Positions 1 to 8,727 of a DNA stretch of 44,623 nt are shown here, in pieces (positions within the stretch are counted from its first letter, which is position 1; every line of letters starts with the position of its first letter). This stretch comes from an uncultured Pseudomonadota bacterium (GTDB taxonomy: Bacteria; Myxococcota_A; Bradymonadia; Bradymonadales; GCA-2716585). The stretch is taken from assembly GCA_937123825.1 (NCBI GenBank), contig CAKZKQ010000141.1, positions 1-44,623 of the forward strand, in the 5' to 3' direction. The notes under the pieces are model-generated. The model made no database searches. It was not told the DNA's origin and saw nothing but the letters and a program-made list of their open reading frames with translations. Made by a program: the position numbers and the translations under genes.

Positions 1-429
1 GGACGCCAGTGACGGGGGCTTCTGGAACTTCGGGATGATGGTCCCGTTGCCCAGGCCTTTGTCCCCGTGACAAGGCATGCAGTACGTCATGTAGAGATCC
101 TGACCGCGCATCAGGTTGGCCTTGGTGATGGGCAAGGGGTTGGCGAGCTTGGTCGCCAGGTCCTTGTTGGCCGCCACATCCGCGGGGTAGAGACGCAGGT
201 TGTCGGGGATGATCCCGTAGGCCGGCGTCAGCATCTCTTCTTCCTGCGCCTTGAGCGCAGGTTGATCCATCATGTCGCCAAACGGGTTGAGCTCGGCGTA
301 GTTGTCGTTGCCGTTGGCAGGGATGCCAATCTCCATGTAGGCCCGTTCCTCGTAACAACCCGTCACGATGAGGACCAGGGCCATGGTGATGACACCCATC
401 CAAGCGGCGCGGGGCGTGCTTGTCCTCAT
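1..429 (-). CDS. actE: Alternative complex III subunit ActE, monoheme cytochrome c lipoprotein (partial)
   Basis: The gene starts at 429 and runs off the window edge, so only the first 143 residues are visible. The N terminus is a lipoprotein signal with lipobox VTGC near residue 25. One heme-binding CMPCH motif lies near residue 116, in the setting Y-C-M-P-C-H-G-D-K-G-x-G-N-G typical of class I cytochrome c. ActE is the monoheme cytochrome of alternative complex III, the quinol-oxidising complex that replaces cytochrome bc1 in many bacteria. Its ATG overlaps the actD stop as ATGA, so the two are probably translationally coupled. The C terminus with the axial Met ligand, and any downstream actF, lie outside the window. 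The identity rests on motif plus operon position. Confidence 0.88.
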   Translation of the reverse strand, partial: MRTSTPRAAWMGVITMALVLIVTGCYEERAYMEIGIPANGNDNYAELNPFGDMMDQPALKAQEEEMLTPAYGIIPDNLRLYPADVAANKDLATKLANPLPITKANLMRGQDLYMTYCMPCHGDKGLGNGTIIPKFQKPPSLAS

Positions 430-1053
430 GAGTCGAACCTCACTTCGCGAACCTCGATGGGGTGGAGCCCTTCGAGGAATTCTCGGGTCTTGACCGGGTC
501 GTAGTTGGGGTCATCGGCGGAGATCCACACCGCAAAGCGGTCGCGGGTCAAGCGCGGGTCAATGACCTTGGGCTTGAGCGAGGGCAGCCCCGCGGCCCAG
601 AACATCACCAGGGACGTCGTGATGCCGGCAAAGAGGACCGACAGCTCGAAGGTCACCGGCATGAAGCTCGGCCAGGGGAAGAAGGGCTTGCCGCCGATGA
701 TGATCGGCCAGTCGAAGGTCATCGTCCCGGTCTGAATGGTCAGCGCCGTGGTCATGCCGGTCAGCGCCGCGCCAAAGGTCACCCAGGGCAGCCAACTGCG
801 ACCGATGCCCATGGCGTCATCCATGCCGTGGATCGGGAAGGGCGTATACACGTCCCACTTCTTGAACTTCTTATCGCGGGCCTTCTCGGCCGCATCCAGG
901 ATCTCTCCGGGGTGCTGGAAGAAGGCCGCCATGCCGTCGGCTTTGCCGTCCACAGGAGTGAAAATGACCTCCTGGTGGCCGTGCTGCTCATCTTTTGTTT
1001 CGACCGCGTCCTGGGCCTTGTCGGCCTGCTCGGTCGTCTCTTCTTTGGTTTCT

Positions 1054-1064
<11 letters not shown>
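426..1064 (-). CDS. actD: Alternative complex III membrane subunit ActD (DUF3341)
   Basis: This is a 212-residue protein. It has an acidic N-terminal tail, a cytoplasmic-looking segment and two hydrophobic helices near the middle (around residues 95-165), the layout of the ActD/DUF3341 family that packs against ActC in alternative complex III. I place the start at the ATG at 1064 because GGAGG sits just upstream; a longer reading to 1130 would run well into actC with atypical composition. The start overlaps the actC end by 11 bases and the stop overlaps the actE start, so it is buried in the operon. The extra acidic, Glu/Thr-rich N terminus before the conserved part is lineage-specific padding. 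Confidence 0.87.
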
Positions 1065-2499
<1,435 letters not shown>

Positions 2500-2511
2500 C
2501 CTCTACGCTCC

Positions 2512-5500
2512 TCAGGCGTTGTCTTGCTTGCTGCGGCGCACCCGGGTCAGGTAACGCACAGCGGGCTTGGTACCGACGTGGCTCAGGACCGACATGGCCC
2601 GCTCACTGTTGAAGGTCTTGTGGACCGGGCTCTTCTCGTCGCTGACGTTGCCAAAGACGATCGCTTCCGCCGGGCAGGTCTGCTGACAAGCCGTCTGCGG
2701 CTCTTCGATGTTGGCGATGCCCAGCTTGCGGGCGACCACCGTCGAGCGGCGCAGGCGCTGCACGCAGAAGGTGCACTTCTCCATCACACCCCGGGCACGG
2801 ACGGTCACTTCGGGGTTGAAGCGAAGCGCCGAGGGCCACTTGGCGTTCAGGTTGGCCAACTCTTTGACCTCGGGGAAGACGTCGGCGACGAAGTCTTCGC
2901 TGCGGTCAGTGGTGTAGTTGTACCAGTTGAACCGACGCATCTTGTACGGGCAGTTGTTGGCGCAGTAGCGGGTGCCGACGCAGCGGTTGTAGACCTGCTC
3001 GTTGAGGCCGTCATCGCTGTGCACGGTGGCCGCAACCGGGCAGACCGTCTCGCACGGGGCGTTGTCGCAGTGCTGGCAGAGCATGGGCTCGAGCAGGAAC
3101 TGCGGGTTCTCGAGGTATTCGGCGGCTTTGATCATCGGCGTCTCATCCAGGAGCTCCTGGGTGTAGTCGCCGTTCTCTTTGGTCGGCAGCGCGTAGTAGC
3201 GGTCAAGCCGCATCCACTGCATCAGGCGGCCCTCAAGCACGCCCTGCTTGCCCACCACCGGGGTGTTGTTCTCCACCGCACAGGCCGTCACGCAGGCGGC
3301 ACAGCCGGTGCAGCGAGACAGGTCGATGGTCATGGACCACTTCAGTTTGGGGTACTTGTGGTCGCCCCAGAACTGCGGGTGGTTGTCGTTGTGAACACCG
3401 GCGCCCTTGCTCTTCTTGTATTCGGCCAGGGTGGCGGTGGGCACAATGTGACGAGTGTGGTTGTCGAGCACGTGCTCGGCGCCGCGAGGCATGCCCAGCT
3501 CATGGTTGCCCGCGCCTTTGTCCACGGTGGCCTCAAGGCCGGTGTAGACAGGGCCCTGGGCGCTGGCGCCCGCCATTGGGAAGACGTTGACGCCGATGCC
3601 GGAGCCGACGATGCCCGCGTGGGTGTGACCGTAACCGATGGCCACCGCCACGACGTCGTCGTGCATGCCGGGGATCATCATCGCCGGCACGTCGAGCGTG
3701 GTGCCGTTGACGGTCACTTTGACCAGGTCACCCAGCGCCGTCAGGTTCATCGCCTTGAAGCGAGCCGGGGAGACGCAAGCGTAGTTGTCCCAGCTGACCT
3801 TGGAGATGGTGTCGGGCACTTCGAGCAGCAAGCCGTTGGAAGCCTGACGGCCATCGCCCATGGTGTTCTTGGCGTAGAGCTCGACCTCGATCTTGCCCGC
3901 AGGCTTGTCGGGGCGAGGACCGGCGATGGCTTTGAGGGCGGCGGTGTTGAAGCGACGCACCTGACGGGCGCTGCCCGGCATGGTGTAGACGTCTTTGCGA
4001 ACGACCGCTTCCCAGAAGGCCTCGGCGCCGACCGGAGAGCCGGTGGCTTTGAGGATGGGGCCAGTCCAGTGCGCTTTGAGGTACTGGTACCAGGGACCGG
4101 GGGCGGGGCGACGGAGCTTGTCTTTGAAGCCCGCGTTGGCCGCGACCGCACCGGCGAAGGCTTTGTTGCCCGCGCCAGCGGCCCAGGTGATCAGGCAGTC
4201 CTCGGTGCTGCGCACGGAGGGGAAGACCGAGGTCATGCCGGGCTGCTGGATCGAGTACTGACCGGTGAGCCCTTCAGCGTCGCCCCAACTTTCGAGGAAG
4301 TGGGTGCGCGCCGCCATCCAGGTGGCCGCCGCGGCCGTCTCGGTGGCGAAGCTGTCGATGACCACCACCGTCTTGGCCTTGCCCATGGCGTCGGCAAACT
4401 TGACGCTGGCGGGCATGTCGTAGACAGGGTTGAGGCCCGAGATGATGAGCAGATCGACGGTGCCGCCGGCCAACTCTTTGATGAGGGCGTCCACTTCGGA
4501 GAAGGGCGCGGTCTCGGCAAAGACCCGGGTGTGCTCAACCGTGGTGCCCACGGCGCCAAGCGCTTCGTTGATCAGCGCCACGACTGCCTCAAGGCGAGCC
4601 GTCTCGGCACCGACCGTGGCGCGGGTGGCCACCGCCAGGCCCTTCTTGCCGGCCGCTTTGAGCTGCGCCGCAGCGTCCTTGATGGCTTTGGGGTCAAGAC
4701 CCAGGCCCGCAGCGGTCTTGTCGGCCGCGTAGCCCGCCAGGGTTGCCTTGACGCTCGGGTCGGAGGCCAGAGGGCCGCCCACGCCGCCAGCGACGATCAA
4801 CTCGTGGGCCACCGCCAACGCCACATAGAGCAGGTCGGAGGTGCGCACGCGGTGACGGGTGTCGGCCGCGCCGCCGGTCAGGGTCATGCGACCTTCGAAG
4901 ACCGTCAGGTGGCTCATCGCGTCGCCCTTGTCGGGATCGCGTGTGTCGGCAAACTGACGGGTGTAGATGGTCGAGTGGGCTTCGGCGTCGAGGAACTCGG
5001 AGCCAAACGACACGATGGCGCTGGCGCGGTCAAAGCGGTAGAAGGGCGCAAACGCCTCTCCGTAAGCCGATTTGTGCGCGGCGGCCGCGGCCGTGTTGGC
5101 CAGGGGCTCCCAGGTGACGTGCTTGCCGTCTTTGAGGCCCGAGATGAAGTCTTTAAGCAGCGCCTTCTGGCCGGGACCATTCATCGTCCCGGTCAACAGA
5201 CGGACCTTGCCGCCCATGGCGCCAATGACCGCCTTGTCGAGCTCTTCCCAGGTCGTCTCGGTGCCGGGACGCGACGGCGAGCCGCCGAGCGCTTCCACTT
5301 TGCCGCCTCCGGCGCCGCCTTTGCGCGGGCCTTTGAGGCGATCGGCGCTGTAGGCGTCCAGGGTCGAGGCCTGACCGCGGGAGCAGAGCGCGCCTTTGCT
5401 CAGCGGGTGATTCTCATCACCTTCGAGCTTGCTGACGCGACCCTCGCGCACCGTCAGCTCGATGCCGCACTGGGCGGGGCAAGCTTTGCAAATGCTCGAG

Positions 5501-5775
5501 TAGGTGTTGGGCACACCGTGGTAGATCTCCTCGGGGCGATCCACGTACGGGGCAATGTAATCGGGCTCAACGCGGCACGCGCTCAAACCCGTGGCTGCCG
5601 CCGCCGCACCCGCCACTCGCAGGAAATCACGGCGCGACACCGACAGGGGCTCGGAACCATCGCGGAACTGGACCGTCACACGGCCTTGCTCCAGGTCCTC
5701 ACCCCCTTCCATCAGACCATCCAGCTGCTCAGTCCATGCTGGCATCTGGAATTTGTCTTGCTTCTGCTGGCTCAT
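2512..5775 (-). CDS. actB: Alternative complex III iron-sulfur subunit ActB (fused molybdopterin-like and ferredoxin domains)
   Basis: The 1087-residue protein is a typical fused ActB. Near residue 47 there is a twin-arginine-like SRRDFLRVAG segment followed by a lipobox-like LSAC, so it is probably exported folded by Tat. Cys residues at about 93-130 (CKACPAQC, then CSRG) match the N-terminal cluster of molybdopterin oxidoreductases, although in alternative complex III this domain holds no molybdopterin. From about residue 818 the protein is ferredoxin-like, with four cysteine groups including CTGCAACVTAC, CQHCDNAPC and CTFC, giving 3Fe-4S and 4Fe-4S clusters. It passes quinol electrons to the ActA and ActE hemes. 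The start at 5775 has a GAGGG ribosome site. Confidence 0.93.
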   Translation of the reverse strand: MSQQKQDKFQMPAWTEQLDGLMEGGEDLEQGRVTVQFRDGSEPLSVSRRDFLRVAGAAAAATGLSACRVEPDYIAPYVDRPEEIYHGVPNTYSSICKACPAQCGIELTVREGRVSKLEGDENHPLSKGALCSRGQASTLDAYSADRLKGPRKGGAGGGKVEALGGSPSRPGTETTWEELDKAVIGAMGGKVRLLTGTMNGPGQKALLKDFISGLKDGKHVTWEPLANTAAAAAHKSAYGEAFAPFYRFDRASAIVSFGSEFLDAEAHSTIYTRQFADTRDPDKGDAMSHLTVFEGRMTLTGGAADTRHRVRTSDLLYVALAVAHELIVAGGVGGPLASDPSVKATLAGYAADKTAAGLGLDPKAIKDAAAQLKAAGKKGLAVATRATVGAETARLEAVVALINEALGAVGTTVEHTRVFAETAPFSEVDALIKELAGGTVDLLIISGLNPVYDMPASVKFADAMGKAKTVVVIDSFATETAAAATWMAARTHFLESWGDAEGLTGQYSIQQPGMTSVFPSVRSTEDCLITWAAGAGNKAFAGAVAANAGFKDKLRRPAPGPWYQYLKAHWTGPILKATGSPVGAEAFWEAVVRKDVYTMPGSARQVRRFNTAALKAIAGPRPDKPAGKIEVELYAKNTMGDGRQASNGLLLEVPDTISKVSWDNYACVSPARFKAMNLTALGDLVKVTVNGTTLDVPAMMIPGMHDDVVAVAIGYGHTHAGIVGSGIGVNVFPMAGASAQGPVYTGLEATVDKGAGNHELGMPRGAEHVLDNHTRHIVPTATLAEYKKSKGAGVHNDNHPQFWGDHKYPKLKWSMTIDLSRCTGCAACVTACAVENNTPVVGKQGVLEGRLMQWMRLDRYYALPTKENGDYTQELLDETPMIKAAEYLENPQFLLEPMLCQHCDNAPCETVCPVAATVHSDDGLNEQVYNRCVGTRYCANNCPYKMRRFNWYNYTTDRSEDFVADVFPEVKELANLNAKWPSALRFNPEVTVRARGVMEKCTFCVQRLRRSTVVARKLGIANIEEPQTACQQTCPAEAIVFGNVSDEKSPVHKTFNSERAMSVLSHVGTKPAVRYLTRVRRSKQDNA

Positions 5776-5864
5776 TCGAAACCCTCAGGCATCAAGGTTC
5801 CCATCCACACGCTTTTCAATAATCAAAACATGAGAAACAGAACCGGTTTATCCCCGATCCGCTC

Positions 5865-6416
5865 TCAGCGGTGGCAGGTCGTGCAGTTCAGCGGGGCGCC
5901 GTACTGACGGTGGCAGTTGACGCACCAACCCATGTTGAACTCGTTCTTGGTCGAGACCACCTTCATGGCATTGACTTCACCGTGGCAGTTGGCGCAAACG
6001 CCCTGGATCTGACCCGGCTTGTCGTTGCCCTCGACGTTTTGCGTGAAGTACGCAATGTGGGGCTGGTGGTTGAAGTAGGCAAAATCAGGCAGATCGTGCA
6101 CCTTCACCCATTCAATCCGCTCACCCTTCTCATACTTCTCTTTAAGAAGCTTGATGTGCGGGCTGTTGGGCGCCACCATCGAGTGACAATTCATGCAAAT
6201 GTCGCCGCTTGGCACCGTCGAGTGACGGCCCATCGCGGGCGCCGTATGGCAGTACTGACACGAAATTTCGTGCTGACCGGCATGAATATAGTGGCTAAAG
6301 GGGATCGGCTGGTCTGGCTGGTAATCCTTGCGCGGCTGCGTACACGCGGCCGCCACAAAAATCATCACACCCAGAACTGCAATCGAGAGGAAGTTGCGCA
6401 GGATCGTGTGGTTCAT
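5865..6416 (-). CDS. actA: Alternative complex III pentaheme cytochrome c ActA
   Basis: This 183-residue protein carries five CXXCH heme sites (CQYCH, CMNCH, CANCH, CVNCH, CTTCH), the number expected for ActA. The N terminus has one hydrophobic stretch ending at a lipobox-like VAAAC, so it is exported and probably membrane-anchored. It is the first gene of the operon and accepts electrons from the ActB iron-sulfur clusters. I chose the ATG at 6416, preceded by GAGAGA; an in-frame TTG at 6434 would add six residues but has no better ribosome site. The 89-base gap to actB is the largest inside the operon. Confidence 0.92.
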   Translation of the reverse strand: MNHTILRNFLSIAVLGVMIFVAAACTQPRKDYQPDQPIPFSHYIHAGQHEISCQYCHTAPAMGRHSTVPSGDICMNCHSMVAPNSPHIKLLKEKYEKGERIEWVKVHDLPDFAYFNHQPHIAYFTQNVEGNDKPGQIQGVCANCHGEVNAMKVVSTKNEFNMGWCVNCHRQYGAPLNCTTCHR

Positions 6417-6504
6417 GTCTCTCACGGCACCCAAGGCCCAAAACCCGCGGTCAATTCAATGTGCGCCTGACCTATGCTTCAGTTCGCTCTTGCCGCGCTA
6501 AGTT

Positions 6505-6528
6505 GCAGTTCACCTCTGCGTGAACTGC
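6505..6528. promoter_or_regulatory. Operator-like palindrome 1 upstream of the act operon
   Basis: Perfect 9-base arms GCAGTTCAC and GTGAACTGC are separated by six bases. It lies about 90 bases upstream of actA and shares the core GTTCAC-N6-GTGAAC with a second site at 6582. Two matching dyads upstream of one operon suggest binding of a dimeric regulator. No protein that would bind it can be named. Confidence 0.55.
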
Positions 6529-6581
6529 CCAAAACACCCGAGTCCCTACCCTGTTTGATGCACAGGGTCAAGCGTGGTTGC

Positions 6582-6605
6582 GTTGTTCACATCAATGTGA
6601 ACAAC
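6582..6605. promoter_or_regulatory. Operator-like palindrome 2 upstream of the act operon
   Basis: Perfect 11-base arms GTTGTTCACAT and ATGTGAACAAC surround a 2-base centre. The core GTTCAC-N6-GTGAAC is the same as in the site at 6505-6528, and the two centres are 77 bases apart. It lies about 165 bases upstream of the actA start. Confidence 0.55.
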
Positions 6606-6769
6606 GAACAAGAGCGTCAGCACCACCGACGGGTCCTTTCCATCGTGCTCCGTTGGCCCCAAAACGACGTCCGATTCTTCTCCAACCGCTGGTGTCCACC
6701 ACCGCAGCTTCATCGAAAATGCCCGCATTTGTGATCGGTCCAAACAACACCTTTTAGGGGGAAAGCGTG

Positions 6770-6952
6770 ATGCAACAAGACCGGCTTCAAATCGAACTCG
6801 ACTGGAGCATGACCCGGCGTCAACGGGGTCACCAAAAGCGCCCACGTTCTTACACAGAGGAATACGGTTGTCAACCGAATTTGTTGGGGGTGTCCGGGCC
6901 CGTTTGGGGCGCTGCGCACCCCCTCTATTGTGGACTTCATAGGTCCACTTAA
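6770..6952 (+). CDS. Possible small protein of 60 residues, unsupported by homology
   Basis: The reading frame starts at ATG 6770, behind a good ribosome site (AGGGGGAA, about eight bases upstream), and ends at TAA 6952. The product is basic in its first half (a run of Arg, Gln and Lys near residues 16-28), then hydrophobic and Gly/Pro-containing, with two Cys. I recognise no family. Base composition here is less GC-rich than in neighbouring genes, which argues against long-standing coding use. It is listed only because of the ribosome site. Confidence 0.2.
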   Translation: MQQDRLQIELDWSMTRRQRGHQKRPRSYTEEYGCQPNLLGVSGPVWGAAHPLYCGLHRST

Positions 6953-7102
6953 CGGGTCTTTTTTAAGCAGCCCTGTCAACGGCTCTCAGGGCCTCGCCAG
7001 GCCCCCGCGCTCATCAAACACTCCCGAACGCTGGGCGCCGCAGCCCGCTGCGCCCAACGCTCCCTTTGGGCGTCTCGTGCGTGGCGCCTCCAACGGACGC
7101 CT

Positions 7103-8425
7103 TCAACCCTGGGCCGGAGCGGCGGCCTTGGCCGGGGCAGGCCGCCTGGACCAGTACACCACCGCCGCCAACAGCAATGCGCACGCCAATACAAACGGCG
7201 CGCCCACACCCACAAACGCATACACCGCACCACCAATGGCCGGACCCACGATCCTGCCCAGGCTCGCCGCAGACTGGTACACCCCCAGGCGCTTGCCGGT
7301 CTCCTCCGCCTTTCCCGATCGGCTCGCCAGAGACAACAACCCCGGCTGCGCAAACGCGCGCCCGATGCTCGCCCCCAGCAACACCACCAGCAACCACGTC
7401 AAATTGGCCCACAGCGGCGCCAACAACAACCCGATCGCCAGGATCACCAGGCCCCCCATCGTCATTTTCCGATCGCCCACGCGCGCAGAGATCCGTCCCA
7501 CCGCGCCGCCCTGAAAGAGCGCCACCACGATCCCCAGACCCGCCATGATGTAACCGACCTGGCGAGGACCCGCTTCAAAGACGTCCTTCATATAATAGGT
7601 GAAGGGCGCCTCCAGAAAGGTGATCGCCACCGTGTACATCAAGTTCACCGCACAAATCGTGCGCGTCTGCTGATCCTTGAGCACGCCCAGGACATTGCGC
7701 ATGTCGTAGCGAGAGCGCTGCTCCCCGCGGGCCTCCTGGCGCACCGCCCGATCCGCCAGCGGCTCGTCAAGCAAGACCACCGCCATCAAAGCGTTGAGCG
7801 CCGAGATAAGCACCGCCGCAAAGAATGGCACCCCGACGCCGTAATCCCCCGAGAGGATCCCGCCGACCCCAGGACCGATCGTAAAGCCCACTGCAAAGGA
7901 GATCCCGATGACCGCCATGCCCTTGGAGCGCGTCTTGGCGTCCGTCACGTCCGCCACGTAGGCCGAGGCTGTCGACACGTTGCCCGCCGCCACGCCCGCC
8001 AACAGGCGGACCAAAAAGAGCGCCGGCATCACCACGTCCCCGACCCAGAGGCCCGGGCGGATCATGCCTTGCGGGATCAGCACCGGCAGCGCTGCCACCA
8101 ACGCCGTCAACAACGACGCCACCGCCGCCGCAAGGAGCGTGGCGATCATGATCCGGCGGCGGCCAAAGCGATCCGAGAGCGCGCCCCACACCGGCGCCAT
8201 CACAAACTGACCCAGGAACTGCACCCCAAAGAGCAACCCCAGCATCAACGCATCACCGCCATAATCGGCGCACAGATACGGCAGCACAGGGATCACCATC
8301 CCAAAGCCGATCAGCTCCACCGCCAGGACCGCAAAAAGCCTCAAGAGCGGTCGCGAACGCATATGTGCGCCTGGGACCGAACCAGGTGCCTGTGGTGTGT
8401 CATCGGGTTTGTGGCTGGGAGCCAT
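7103..8425 (-). CDS. MFS transporter of the drug/H+ antiporter type (TetA-like)
   Basis: The 440-residue protein has twelve predicted membrane segments. The major facilitator motif A appears at about residues 81-91 as GALSDRFGRRR, in the loop between helices 2 and 3, and the overall layout is that of the 12-helix DHA1 drug:H+ antiporters such as TetA. The likely role is proton-driven export of a small molecule across the inner membrane; the substrate cannot be told from sequence. The start at 8425 has GAGAGG six bases upstream; a second ATG at 8362 would trim a hydrophilic tail. It is transcribed away from the UvrA-family gene, with a perfect dyad at 8515-8532 between them that could serve as its operator. 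Confidence 0.85.
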   Translation of the reverse strand: MAPSHKPDDTPQAPGSVPGAHMRSRPLLRLFAVLAVELIGFGMVIPVLPYLCADYGGDALMLGLLFGVQFLGQFVMAPVWGALSDRFGRRRIMIATLLAAAVASLLTALVAALPVLIPQGMIRPGLWVGDVVMPALFLVRLLAGVAAGNVSTASAYVADVTDAKTRSKGMAVIGISFAVGFTIGPGVGGILSGDYGVGVPFFAAVLISALNALMAVVLLDEPLADRAVRQEARGEQRSRYDMRNVLGVLKDQQTRTICAVNLMYTVAITFLEAPFTYYMKDVFEAGPRQVGYIMAGLGIVVALFQGGAVGRISARVGDRKMTMGGLVILAIGLLLAPLWANLTWLLVVLLGASIGRAFAQPGLLSLASRSGKAEETGKRLGVYQSAASLGRIVGPAIGGAVYAFVGVGAPFVLACALLLAAVVYWSRRPAPAKAAAPAQG

Positions 8426-8727
8426 CGGTGGCCTCTCTCTTGATTGGGACGTGTCTGCAGCTTGTCCACACGGTCTATGTTCTCATCACCTTTGCCGTGT
8501 CGCAGTCCGACAGGGTCTGGTTCTTACCAGACATCCGATCGTTTGAGTAGAGACTCCGATAGGCGACCTTGTCAGATGCCGCCCCTGGACGTATGCTCAC
8601 GCACGATTTGTGCAGGACCGCACAGAATTACCCCCCTTTGGGGTGTCCAGAGCCCTTCAAGCAAGCTCGCCTGCCATCGCGCAGGCCTTGTCGGTGCCCA
8701 CCCGAACCCAACCATCGAGCCAACAAC
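8426..8727. other. Divergent intergenic region between the MFS gene and the uvrA-like gene
   Basis: About 300 bases contain the 8515-8532 dyad and no convincing gene. The uvrA-like frame stays open through part of it (a TTG at 8569 and an ATG at 8593 are possible earlier starts), but the encoded residues do not look like UvrA. Confidence 0.5.
8515..8532. promoter_or_regulatory. Perfect dyad between divergent MFS and uvrA-like genes
   Basis: Arms GTCTGGT and ACCAGAC are separated by TCTT. It lies between two divergently transcribed genes, where a local repressor would bind. It could instead form a short RNA hairpin. Confidence 0.4.

Larger units (their letters stand above)
6417..7102. other. 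Intergenic region upstream of the act operon and downstream of the MFS gene
   Basis: About 690 bases hold no confident gene. Present are the two operator-like palindromes at 6505 and 6582, a further dyad CGGTTG-T-CAACCG at 6865-6877, and one weakly supported small reading frame at 6770. The act promoter should lie here, but no clear -35/-10 pair can be assigned. Confidence 0.6.

Noticed and set aside
2524..5907. Long plus-strand reading frame opposite actB
   Set aside because: It is the antisense shadow of actB in GC-rich DNA; residues show the usual Val/Gly/Asp/His-rich shadow composition and no ribosome site.
6505..6605. CRP/FNR-type binding sites
   Set aside because: Half-sites are in the reverse order (TTCAC...GTGAA) from the CRP consensus (TGTGA...TCACA).
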